This document shows positions 56,882-64,000 of a DNA stretch of 64,000 nucleotides, in pieces. Source of the stretch: Altererythrobacter sp. KTW20L (GTDB lineage Bacteria > Pseudomonadota > Alphaproteobacteria > Sphingomonadales > Sphingomonadaceae); assembly GCF_023501975.1 (NCBI RefSeq), contig NZ_JAMFLH010000009.1:62001-126000 (forward strand), in the 5' to 3' direction. The notes below the pieces were generated by a model. That model was not told where the DNA came from. It worked only from the letters and a program-made list of their open reading frames with translations, and searched no databases. The translations under genes were made by a program, and so were the position numbers. Position 1 is the stretch's first letter; each line of letters starts with the position of its first letter.

Positions 56882-59340
56882 CAGTCGAGCCCTCCTTCGC
56901 GGGTGACCGACAAAAAGCCTTCGGGTGCCACGCGGATCGCCGCGCCGGTGGGGCAGGCGCGCACGCAGGCAGGGCCGCCCTCGATGCCTGAACACATGTC
57001 GCATTTCACCGCCAGCTTGGCCTGTTCCAGCCCCTGTTTGGCGGCGGTCTTCTTGCGCCACGAATAGCTCGCCTCGCCCGGCCCCGGCCCGGCACCGAAC
57101 AGCAGCCAGGTGAGAAGGCCCGGCTTTTCCGGCGGCTTGGCATCCATGCGGATCACGCCATAGGGGCAGTTGCGCTGGCAATTGCCGCAGCCGATGCAGG
57201 TGGGATCGATGAACACCTCACCATCGGGGCCGCGCTTGATCGCATTGGGCGGGCAATCGGCCATGCAATGCGGGTGTTCGCAGTGGCGGCACGATGTCGG
57301 CACGTGGAGGTGGGCATAGGACCGTCCGGCCTCGCGATCGAGGCGGGAAAGCCCCTCGTGGCTGTCGGCGCAGGCCTTCTCGCAATTGTCGCAGCCGACG
57401 CACAATCGCTCGTCGATCAAGAGCGCATCGGTCGCCTCGCCGATGCCGTTATCGATCAGGAACTGCGCGGTTTCGGCATAGAGATCGGCGGCGGACCCGA
57501 AGCTTTCCTTTCGCGCCTCGACAAAGGCATTGAGCTGGCGGCGGTGGGCGACATCGTCCAGCGCGCGCTGGCGCAGGGCCGGCTTGGCATCGAGCAGCGC
57601 GGTGAACAGCTCGCCCGGAATGCGCACCACTTCGCTCTTGATGGCGGCCTTGACCGTGGCCGTGCGCTTCGACCCGTCGATCACCGCCATCTCGCCGAAA
57701 TAGGATCCGGCGGGCAGGTAGGACAGGAACACCGGCTTGCCGCCGATGTCCTTTTCCACCACCATCGAACCGCGGCGGATGACGTAGATATCCCTGTCGT
57801 CCCCGCCTTCCTCGATCACCCGCGTACCGGCGCGCACTTCCTTGACCTCGGCGGCTTCGACCAGCGGGGCGACGTCCTCGCGCGTGAGGCCCGATCCGAA
57901 CATCTGCAGCAACTGCCGCTCCACCGCGATACGGTTCACCGCGCGGGCGGCGGCGGGGACCGTGGCGATTAGTTTCAGCGCGGCGGTGCGCGACAGTTCG
58001 ACCACCACCAGCCGCTCTGCCGCACGCACGGTTGAGCCGCGCGGACGGCCGGAAATCAGGCCCACCTCGCCGAAGATCGAGCCCTGTTCGATCGGCACGG
58101 TGATGGAGGCGTCCTTGGGATTGACTTCGACCGCGACGGACCCTTCGACAATGGCGAACATCGAGGAGCCCGGCTCGTTGCGGGTGAACACGACCTCGCC
58201 CGGCTGGAAGGCCCGTACGGTGGAATCGAGCAGCAGTTCGCGCAGTTGCAGCGGCGACAGGTCAGCAAAGATCGACACCTGGGTGCCGATCGTTTCCAGC
58301 CAGTGTTCGACCGAATGCCTGCCCGGCAGGCCGGCGAATTTCTCTTCCAGGATCGGCTGGTCAGCGGGCTTGAGCGCGGTGTTCCCGTTAAGGAATTCCA
58401 CCACGTCATAGCCCTGGTTCATGCAGTGCTTGATCAGCGGATAGCCCGCCAGCGCGCCGATCACGAAGACGCCGGGCTTGGTGGTCTCGAAGGTCGGCGT
58501 CAGTGCCGGGAAGGCATCGCGTTCGGCGCTGGTGAACTCCACCCCGATGGCTTCAACAAAGTCGCGCGGCGGCTTCGATCCGGTGCGGGCGATGATGCGG
58601 TGGCAGGCGATCACTTCCTCGCCGTCGCGAGTTTCGAGCACCAGTTCGCCTGCCCGCACTTCGGCTGGCGAGCATTCGCGCTTGACGATGATCCGCCCGT
58701 CATCCTCCGCCGCCTGCAGCAACTTGACGTTGGCCCCCTTGGCGCGGGCAAAGTCCGTGCTGCGGTTGAGGATGGTCACCACGTTGCGCTGCGCCGGATC
58801 GGCGGCGAGGCCGAGCGCATTCTCGATCCCCGCATCGCCCGAACCGACGACGGTGATATGCTCGTCGAAATACTCGCCCGGATCATCAAGCTGGTACTGC
58901 ACATGGCCCAGGTTGCCGCCGGGCACGCGCAACAGGTTGGGATTGCCCTGGGTACCGATGGCCAGGACCACGTTTTCGGCCAGGATCGGCTCCCCGCCCT
59001 TGATCGCAATGGTGAAATCGCCCTTGTCGCCGGTAATCGCGGTGACTTCGGCGTTATAGCGCACGTTCACCGCGCCCGCCGCGATCTGCTCGTCCCACAG
59101 GCCAAGGATCGTCTCGCGCGCACCGGCATCGAAATCGAGGTCGGAACGCAGGACAAGGTTGGATGGCGTGGCCATCACGTGCTTGCCCTTCTGGTACTTG
59201 AAAATCGTGTCCGACAGGTGGTCGGTCTTTTCGATCAGCACGTGCGACAGGCCGAGGCGCGCGGCATGGGCAGCCGCGCTCAGCCCGGCCGGACCCGATC
59301 CTACGATCGCAACTGCTACACGGCCCGGTCCCACTACCAT
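56881..59340 (-). CDS. FAD oxidoreductase / two cNMP-binding domains / four [4Fe-4S] ferredoxin fusion
   Basis: 819 residues from the ATG at 59340. Residues 8-320 are a two-Rossmann flavoprotein (GSGPAG at 14-19, GSGDAG at 166-171) of the thioredoxin-reductase/YpdA type, though no redox-active CxxC is seen. Two cyclic-nucleotide domains follow, at about 355-475 (FGEVGLISGRPRGSTV) and 480-600 (FGEMAVIDGSKRTATV), both with the phosphate-binding arginine. The C-terminus carries four cysteine sets at 647/650/653/657, 684/687/692/696, 715/718/721/725 and 780/783/792/796, matching a multi-cluster ferredoxin subunit. Cytoplasmic. Likely passes electrons from a nicotinamide donor via flavin and clusters to the cytochrome b, with cAMP as effector; this is inference. 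Confidence 0.88.
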   Translation of the reverse strand: MVVGPGRVAVAIVGSGPAGLSAAAHAARLGLSHVLIEKTDHLSDTIFKYQKGKHVMATPSNLVLRSDLDFDAGARETILGLWDEQIAAGAVNVRYNAEVTAITGDKGDFTIAIKGGEPILAENVVLAIGTQGNPNLLRVPGGNLGHVQYQLDDPGEYFDEHITVVGSGDAGIENALGLAADPAQRNVVTILNRSTDFARAKGANVKLLQAAEDDGRIIVKRECSPAEVRAGELVLETRDGEEVIACHRIIARTGSKPPRDFVEAIGVEFTSAERDAFPALTPTFETTKPGVFVIGALAGYPLIKHCMNQGYDVVEFLNGNTALKPADQPILEEKFAGLPGRHSVEHWLETIGTQVSIFADLSPLQLRELLLDSTVRAFQPGEVVFTRNEPGSSMFAIVEGSVAVEVNPKDASITVPIEQGSIFGEVGLISGRPRGSTVRAAERLVVVELSRTAALKLIATVPAAARAVNRIAVERQLLQMFGSGLTREDVAPLVEAAEVKEVRAGTRVIEEGGDDRDIYVIRRGSMVVEKDIGGKPVFLSYLPAGSYFGEMAVIDGSKRTATVKAAIKSEVVRIPGELFTALLDAKPALRQRALDDVAHRRQLNAFVEARKESFGSAADLYAETAQFLIDNGIGEATDALLIDERLCVGCDNCEKACADSHEGLSRLDREAGRSYAHLHVPTSCRHCEHPHCMADCPPNAIKRGPDGEVFIDPTCIGCGNCQRNCPYGVIRMDAKPPEKPGLLTWLLFGAGPGPGEASYSWRKKTAAKQGLEQAKLAVKCDMCSGIEGGPACVRACPTGAAIRVAPEGFLSVTREGGLD

Positions 59341-59456
59341 AACGGCCCCCCTGGCAATGCTTATGCATGAAAGCATCCGCATTGAAAACCTTGCGCATGG
59401 CTGCCTATGATGGCGCGGATCATGATTGGGCGTATCATCGGGGGGATTGCAGGACA
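59341..59456. promoter_or_regulatory. Divergent intergenic region of the minus-strand electron-transfer run and the TPR gene
   Basis: About 116 bases between the opposite starts. It must contain both promoters if the starts chosen here are right. I see no convincing CRP-like dyad (TGTGA-N6-TCACA) or strong -35/-10 pair by eye. Confidence 0.35.
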
Positions 59457-60365
59457 GTGGATAGCGGCGAGACGAAAGCATGGGGCAAGGGTGCACTGGT
59501 GGCGCTGCTGGCCGTTGCCCTGCTGGCCGGTGCACTGGTCTGGCGACTGGCGGGGAGCGACAGCGGCAGTTCCCTGTCCGGTCCCGTAGTGGCCGATGCG
59601 CCCGAGACACTCGACGACCTCCTGCGCCTGGCAGAAGCATCGCCGGACGATCCCGTCGCGTGGCAGCGGCTGGGCCTGGCCTATTTCAACCAGAACATGT
59701 TTCCCGAAGCCGCCGAAGCCTATCAGAGGGCTGCCGAAATCGAGCCCGACAGCGCCCTGCTATGGTCGGCGCTGGGCGAGGCGCGGGTGATGGCCAGCGA
59801 CAGCGATCCGATGCCTGCGCCCGCGCTCGATGCCTTCCGCCGCGCCGTGGCCATCGATCCCGGCGACCACCGGGCGCGCTATTTCCTGGCCGTGGCGAAA
59901 GACCTGACGGGCGATCACCAGGGCGCGATCGGCGACTGGCTGGCCCTGCTGGCCGATACGCCGCCGGGCGCGCCGTGGGAAACGGACCTGGTGCGCACGA
60001 TCAGCCAGGTCGGCCAGCGCGAAGGGATCGACCTCGGTACCCGGGTGGAACAGGCGCTGGCCACGCGCGGGATCCTCCCGGTCGACGTGGTGTCCGGCGT
60101 GCCCGGGCCGACGCAGGAACAGCTCGCCGCCGCTGCCGCCATTCCCCCCAGCCAGCAGGAGGACATGGCCGAGGGCATGGTGGCACGGCTGGCCGCGCGG
60201 CTGGAAGGCGATCCGGCCAATGTTGATGGCTGGATCATGCTGATGCGCAGCTATCGCACCCTGGGCCGGGATGCCGATGCGGCCCGCGCGCTGGAGCGTG
60301 CGCTGGCGGCAAATCCGGGTTCGGCAGATCGCCTGCGTGCAGCGGCATCGTCGTTCGGCATGTGA
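59457..60365 (+). CDS. TPR protein resembling cytochrome c maturation factor CcmI/CycH
   Basis: About 302 residues from the GTG at 59457; an ATG at 59367 would lengthen it but crowd the divergent promoter. One N-terminal membrane helix (ALVALLAVALLAGALVWRL) precedes a TPR region (WQRLGLAYFNQNMFPEAAEA, YQRAAEIEPDSALLWSALGE, ALDAFRRAVAIDPGDHRARY). The C-terminal part with VDGWIMLMRSYRTLGRDADA repeats the pattern. CcmI-type proteins deliver apocytochrome c to the haem-attachment machinery. Position beside 25 haem-attachment motifs suggests a dedicated maturation role, but no other ccm gene is present. Confidence 0.78.
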   Translation: MDSGETKAWGKGALVALLAVALLAGALVWRLAGSDSGSSLSGPVVADAPETLDDLLRLAEASPDDPVAWQRLGLAYFNQNMFPEAAEAYQRAAEIEPDSALLWSALGEARVMASDSDPMPAPALDAFRRAVAIDPGDHRARYFLAVAKDLTGDHQGAIGDWLALLADTPPGAPWETDLVRTISQVGQREGIDLGTRVEQALATRGILPVDVVSGVPGPTQEQLAAAAAIPPSQQEDMAEGMVARLAARLEGDPANVDGWIMLMRSYRTLGRDADAARALERALAANPGSADRLRAAASSFGM

Positions 60366-60583
60366 GATGTTGTTTAAAGTAATGGGCAATTTACCATAAA
60401 ATTGCGGCAATGCAGCATTGCACACAGGGTCCAATGCCTGCATAACCTCCCTAGGGGTCGTCTAAAGTATAGTTTGTGGGCACGAGTCCATTTGCGCCAG
60501 GCAACATGTCTGGCGTTGGGCAGCGGTCCTGTCATGTTCGCCCCCTTTGGGTGGGCACGGCGTCTTTGGGGGAAGGCGGGCAC

Positions 60584-62398
60584 TTGGTGCATATTCGGCA
60601 AATCGGTCTTCGCAGGGCAAGCGGTGCTTCCCTGATGGCTCTCGCCATTCTGGCGGTTGGCGTGCCCACCATGGCGCAGGTTGCGCCGCCCGCTGCTCCA
60701 ACCCGCGACGAACTGGTGCCACCGCCTGCGCGGATGGACCAGCGCAGCGGCACCACGCTGACCATTGACGGGCAAATGGCGCGCACGCCCTGCGCGCTCG
60801 ACAACCCGGACCTGGCCGATGTCCGCGTTACCCTGTCGCGGGTCAGCTTTGTCGGGGCGGAAGCGGCCACCGGGGTTGACCTTTCACCCGCCTATGCCCC
60901 CTATCTGGGGCGCGACCTGCCGATTGCCGTGCTGTGCGATATCCGCGCCAGCGCCACGCAGATGCTGGCCGATGCCGGCTATCTGGCGGCGGTCGAAATT
61001 CCCGAGCAGCGGCTCGATGCCGGAGCCGCTACATTCCGTGTCGTGCTGGGCCGCCTGACCGCAGTGCGCGTGCGCGGCGAGGCCGGACCATCCGAACGGC
61101 TGCTGGCGTCCTATCTGGAGAGGCTGGTCGGCCAGCCGGTGTTCAACACCCGCGAGGCCGAACGCTACCTGCTGCTGGCCGACGATATTCCCGGCCTCGA
61201 CGTGCGCCTGGCGCTGCGCCCTGCCGCCAATGGCGATCCGGGCGACCTGATCGGCGAAGTGGCAGTGGTGCGGCGCACGGCATCGGTCGATGCCAATGTG
61301 CAGAACTATGGCTCGCGCGCGCTCGGCCGGTTCGGCGGACTGCTGCGGGCCGAACTCTACGACATCACCGGACAGGGCGATCGCACCACGCTGTCGCTCT
61401 ACAGCTCGGCCGACTTCTCGGAACAGCAGACGGTGCAGCTTGGCCATGCCATGCTGGTCGGCTCCGAAGGGCTGGAGCTGGGCGGACAGGTCACGCTGGG
61501 CTGGACCAATCCGACGCTCGGCATTGCCGGGTTCGATGTGAAGTCCGACACGCTCTATGCCCGCGTCCATGCCCGCTATCCCTTCCTGCGCACACAGGCG
61601 CGGTCGGTGCACGGTTCGATGGGGCTGGACCTGGTGGACCAGGACGTGAAGGTGAACACCACCCTGCTCACCCGCGACAACGTACGCACCGCCTGGCTGC
61701 GCTTCGACCTGACCGAAACCGATATCGATTCGATCGCCCGGCGCGGCGGCTATTCGCCCTATGAACCGCGTTCGCGGCTGGCCGTGGGGCTGGAACTGCG
61801 CAAGGGGCTGGGCGTGCTGGGCGCCAGCCGCGATTGCCGCACCACGCCGCTCGCCTGCTTCGCCGCTGGTGAAGTGCCAAGCCGGATCGAGCAGGATCCC
61901 ACCGCCATGCTGCTGCGGGCCGACGTACATTTCGAATACCGCCCGGTCCCGCTGTTCACCGTGGCGATCGACCTGGAAGGCCAGTACACACGCGATCCGC
62001 TGCCCGCTTTCGAGGAATTGAGCGGCGGCAGTTTTTCCGCCGGGCGCGGCTATGATCCGGCCTCGGTGATCGGTGACCTTGGCGTTACCAGCCGGGTCGA
62101 ACTGCGCTATGGATCACTGGTCCCGCAGTCGCTCGACAGCTTCGCGCTCCAGCCATATGTCTTTGCCGACGCGGCCACGGTGCGCGACCGTGATCCCAGC
62201 CAGCGCGCCACCAACCCCGACAGCCTGCTTTCGCTCGGCGGAGGCCTGCGCTTTACGCAGGGCCGCGGGCTGCAGGGCGATGTCACCCTGGCCGTTCCGC
62301 TGAAACGCACCGATGCCGAACGCTTTGCCGGTCGCCCACGCGGCGACGTGCGCCTGCTGGTCTCGCTGAGCAGCCGCCTTGCCCCCTGGAGGTTCTGA
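60584..62398 (+). CDS. Two-partner secretion transporter (FhaC/ShlB type, TpsB)
   Basis: About 604 residues from the TTG at 60584, or GTG at 60587, behind a GGAAGG at 60571-60576. The frame is open from a GTG at 60476, but the signal peptide (GASLMALAILAVGVPTMAQ) fits the later start. A POTRA-like domain (VTLSRVSFVGAEAATGVDLS, then QMLADAGYLAAVEIPEQRLD) is followed by a ShlB/FhaC barrel with GFDVKSDTLYARVHARYPF, FSAGRGYDPASVIGDLG and the C-terminal SLSSRLAPWRF. Secretes the exoprotein encoded two bases downstream. Confidence 0.9.
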   Translation: MVHIRQIGLRRASGASLMALAILAVGVPTMAQVAPPAAPTRDELVPPPARMDQRSGTTLTIDGQMARTPCALDNPDLADVRVTLSRVSFVGAEAATGVDLSPAYAPYLGRDLPIAVLCDIRASATQMLADAGYLAAVEIPEQRLDAGAATFRVVLGRLTAVRVRGEAGPSERLLASYLERLVGQPVFNTREAERYLLLADDIPGLDVRLALRPAANGDPGDLIGEVAVVRRTASVDANVQNYGSRALGRFGGLLRAELYDITGQGDRTTLSLYSSADFSEQQTVQLGHAMLVGSEGLELGGQVTLGWTNPTLGIAGFDVKSDTLYARVHARYPFLRTQARSVHGSMGLDLVDQDVKVNTTLLTRDNVRTAWLRFDLTETDIDSIARRGGYSPYEPRSRLAVGLELRKGLGVLGASRDCRTTPLACFAAGEVPSRIEQDPTAMLLRADVHFEYRPVPLFTVAIDLEGQYTRDPLPAFEELSGGSFSAGRGYDPASVIGDLGVTSRVELRYGSLVPQSLDSFALQPYVFADAATVRDRDPSQRATNPDSLLSLGGGLRFTQGRGLQGDVTLAVPLKRTDAERFAGRPRGDVRLLVSLSSRLAPWRF

Positions 62399-62400
62399 CG

Positions 62401-64000
62401 ATGGATAACCGGATGAACCGCAAATCGACGCTGCTGGCCACCTGCGGCAGCGCCGCCCTGGCCCTGGCAACCGTGGCCCTGCCCTCCAGCGCCACGGCGC
62501 AGGCCTTCCAGGCCAGCCCCAGCGTGGTGCAGGGCAATGTCTCGTTCTTCGACACGACCGGCGAGAGTATCATCACCGTCGATGGCATGAATGCAGTCAT
62601 CCAGTGGACGCCGGTGGAAGACGTCAACGGCGATGCGCTGACCTTCCTGCCGTTCGGCAATACCGCCACGTTCCAGAACGCCTTCAGCTCGACCGATTTT
62701 GCGGTCATCAACTCTATCCTGCCCTCCACCAACGGCAATGTCGTCCAGTTCGATGGCGCGGTTGTCTCCCAGATCCAGCAGATCAGCGGGCCGGCCGGCA
62801 CACTCGGGCAACACATCCTGTTCTATTCGCCCACCGGCATCATGGTGGGCGGCAGCGCGACATTCGATGTCGGCAGCCTGGTGATGACCACGCTGGCGCC
62901 CGATGTCGCCAGTTTCGAGGCCTTCGCCACCGGCACCGGCCCGCTCTCCTTGGTGGGCGTTTCAAACGACCAGACTTCGATAAACATCGCCAACGGCGCG
63001 CAGTTCAACGCCCCGGAGGAAGGCAGCTACCTGGCCTTCGCCTCGCCCGGGATCGACACGTTCGGCACGTCCTATGTGAACGGCAGCACGGTGTTTGCCG
63101 CCGGGCAGGAGATGGCGCTGGCCCACAGCAGCGGCCTGTTCGACATCATGATTTCCGTCGGGTCCGCAAGAGCGACTCCGATCGCCCATTCCGGCACGAC
63201 CGGCGGCCCGGCCAGCACCGGCACTGGCGATGGCCATGTGATCTATGGCGTGGCGCAAGGGCAGGTTGATCCGTTCACCATGCTGTTCGGCGGCAACCTG
63301 GGCTTCGATACGGCGGTGAGCGCGGGCGTGGAAAACGGCGTGGTGGTACTGTCGGCCAACTACAACGTCAGCGGCACGAACGTGATCAACGACTTCACCT
63401 CGGCATCGGTCACGAACAGCTCCATCGGCGACATAATTGTCGAACGGGCCACTGTCACCAGCGATCTCGTCGCCCATTCGTCGCATTTCGCGCAGGTTTC
63501 GGCCTTCGATGGCACGACAACCGTGCGGGGCGACCTTTATCTTTACGCCCGCGACACCGCGCAGGTTGCGGCGGGCAGCGCGGGCAGCGTGTTCATCGAA
63601 GGCGATGCAACCGTTTCAGCCAATGTCATCGGCAATTCGGTGCCCAACCCCAACGATCCGGCCGATCTCGAAGGTGCGGCAGGGTTTGCCCTGATCACGG
63701 CGTCAGAAAGTGGCGCGATCACTATCGATGGCAATGCCAGTGTCACGGCTGTCGGCCAGATGGGACTGGACAGTGTCGGACTGCAAGCCGGTGAAGCCTT
63801 TGGCGGCACGGCGGAAGTCAGCGCCATCCTCGACAGCTTCGTGACCATCGACGGCACGCTGCTGATCGACGCCGGAGCAAGCGCGCCACAAGTCTCGGGC
63901 TACAACACCGGCGGCAACGCCACCGGCGGCGATGCCAGCCTGCTGTCCGACTTCAGCAGCACGATCGCCATCGGTGGACAGGTCGATATCTCCGCCTCCG
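62401..64000 (+). CDS. Two-partner secretion exoprotein (TpsA, partial)
   Basis: The window holds the first 533 residues; the gene continues beyond the right edge. Signal peptide ends at SSATAQA (about residue 34). The next region has the TPS-domain pattern: VVQGNVSFFDTTGESIITVD, NGNVVQFDGAVVSQIQQISG and LFYSPTGIMVGGSATFDVGS. This corresponds to the haemagglutinin N-terminal domain recognised by TpsB. Then come repeats of short strands rich in glycine, alanine and serine, as expected of a beta-helix. Adhesin, or less likely a contact-dependent toxin; the C-terminus is not visible. Confidence 0.88.
   Translation, partial: MDNRMNRKSTLLATCGSAALALATVALPSSATAQAFQASPSVVQGNVSFFDTTGESIITVDGMNAVIQWTPVEDVNGDALTFLPFGNTATFQNAFSSTDFAVINSILPSTNGNVVQFDGAVVSQIQQISGPAGTLGQHILFYSPTGIMVGGSATFDVGSLVMTTLAPDVASFEAFATGTGPLSLVGVSNDQTSINIANGAQFNAPEEGSYLAFASPGIDTFGTSYVNGSTVFAAGQEMALAHSSGLFDIMISVGSARATPIAHSGTTGGPASTGTGDGHVIYGVAQGQVDPFTMLFGGNLGFDTAVSAGVENGVVVLSANYNVSGTNVINDFTSASVTNSSIGDIIVERATVTSDLVAHSSHFAQVSAFDGTTTVRGDLYLYARDTAQVAAGSAGSVFIEGDATVSANVIGNSVPNPNDPADLEGAAGFALITASESGAITIDGNASVTAVGQMGLDSVGLQAGEAFGGTAEVSAILDSFVTIDGTLLIDAGASAPQVSGYNTGGNATGGDASLLSDFSSTIAIGGQVDISAS

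Noticed and set aside
60366-60480. AT-rich stretch with GCAATGCAGCATTGC and TATAGT before the secretion pair
   Set aside because: The inverted repeat leaves a one-base loop and the TATAGT lacks any recognisable -35 at 16-18 bases; I could not support a specific promoter or terminator.

Overview
The window is about 64 kb of GC-rich, densely packed bacterial chromosome. Gene content and protein style point to an alphaproteobacterium of the order Sphingomonadales, most likely Erythrobacteraceae or Sphingomonadaceae. The signs are an rpmH-rnpA-yidD-yidC-engB cluster, a UPF0262 gene beside dnaB, a CC_3452-type secreted protein, a cysteine-free 41-residue L36, CHASE2 signalling proteins and a TonB receptor. 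This is inference from families recognised by eye; no database was searched. I found no rRNA, tRNA, insertion sequence, prophage or CRISPR array. No gene-free stretch exceeds about 230 bases.

Region 1 (1-38.7 kb) is mostly housekeeping. In order it holds: a Sir2 deacylase cut by the left edge, dapB, a DUF1963 protein, nth and a lipoprotein; a DctA-type symporter, dapE and a glutathione transferase on the minus strand; a CHASE2-EAL protein followed by a 14-codon ORF; the engB/yidC/yidD/rnpA/rpmH cluster; comM, a rhomboid protease, a GNAT enzyme and mntP; an HxlR regulator facing a CC_3452 protein; a HAD hydrolase, rpmJ and galE; a DUF4136 lipoprotein and an M14 peptidase; a secreted-protein gene broken by an in-frame amber codon; cdd, a GH25 lysozyme and UPF0262; dnaB; a phospholipase-D-type cardiolipin synthase; rpoZ and ftsH; a membrane-bound winged-helix regulator facing a TonB-dependent receptor; a membrane protein/XRE pair; a mannose-6-phosphate isomerase; three Tad-pilus-like genes; and gdhA.

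Region 2 (38.9-60.4 kb) is the unusual part. A plus-strand run of genes, mostly overlapping by 1-14 bases, encodes a CHASE2 nucleotide cyclase, a secreted protein, a pentaheme cytochrome, a tandem GlcG-domain lipoprotein, an outer-membrane beta-barrel, a 1368-residue decaheme protein with a C-terminal LVIVD-type propeller and a further secreted protein. A facing minus-strand run encodes an FAD/two-cNMP-domain/four-cluster iron-sulphur protein, a membrane cytochrome b, an FHA-TM-decaheme protein and a CpdA-type cyclic-nucleotide phosphodiesterase. A GAF histidine kinase sits between the two runs. A TPR protein resembling a cytochrome-maturation factor diverges from the second run. I read the whole as a candidate electron conduit, running from cytoplasmic iron-sulphur/flavin through membrane haem b and periplasmic haems to an outer-membrane barrel and surface cytochrome. 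Cyclic-nucleotide synthesis, sensing and hydrolysis are encoded alongside. I do not recognise it as a described Mtr, Pio or Dmk system.

Region 3 (60.5 kb to the right edge) is a two-partner secretion pair: an FhaC/ShlB-type POTRA-barrel transporter followed two bases later by a large exoprotein that runs off the window.
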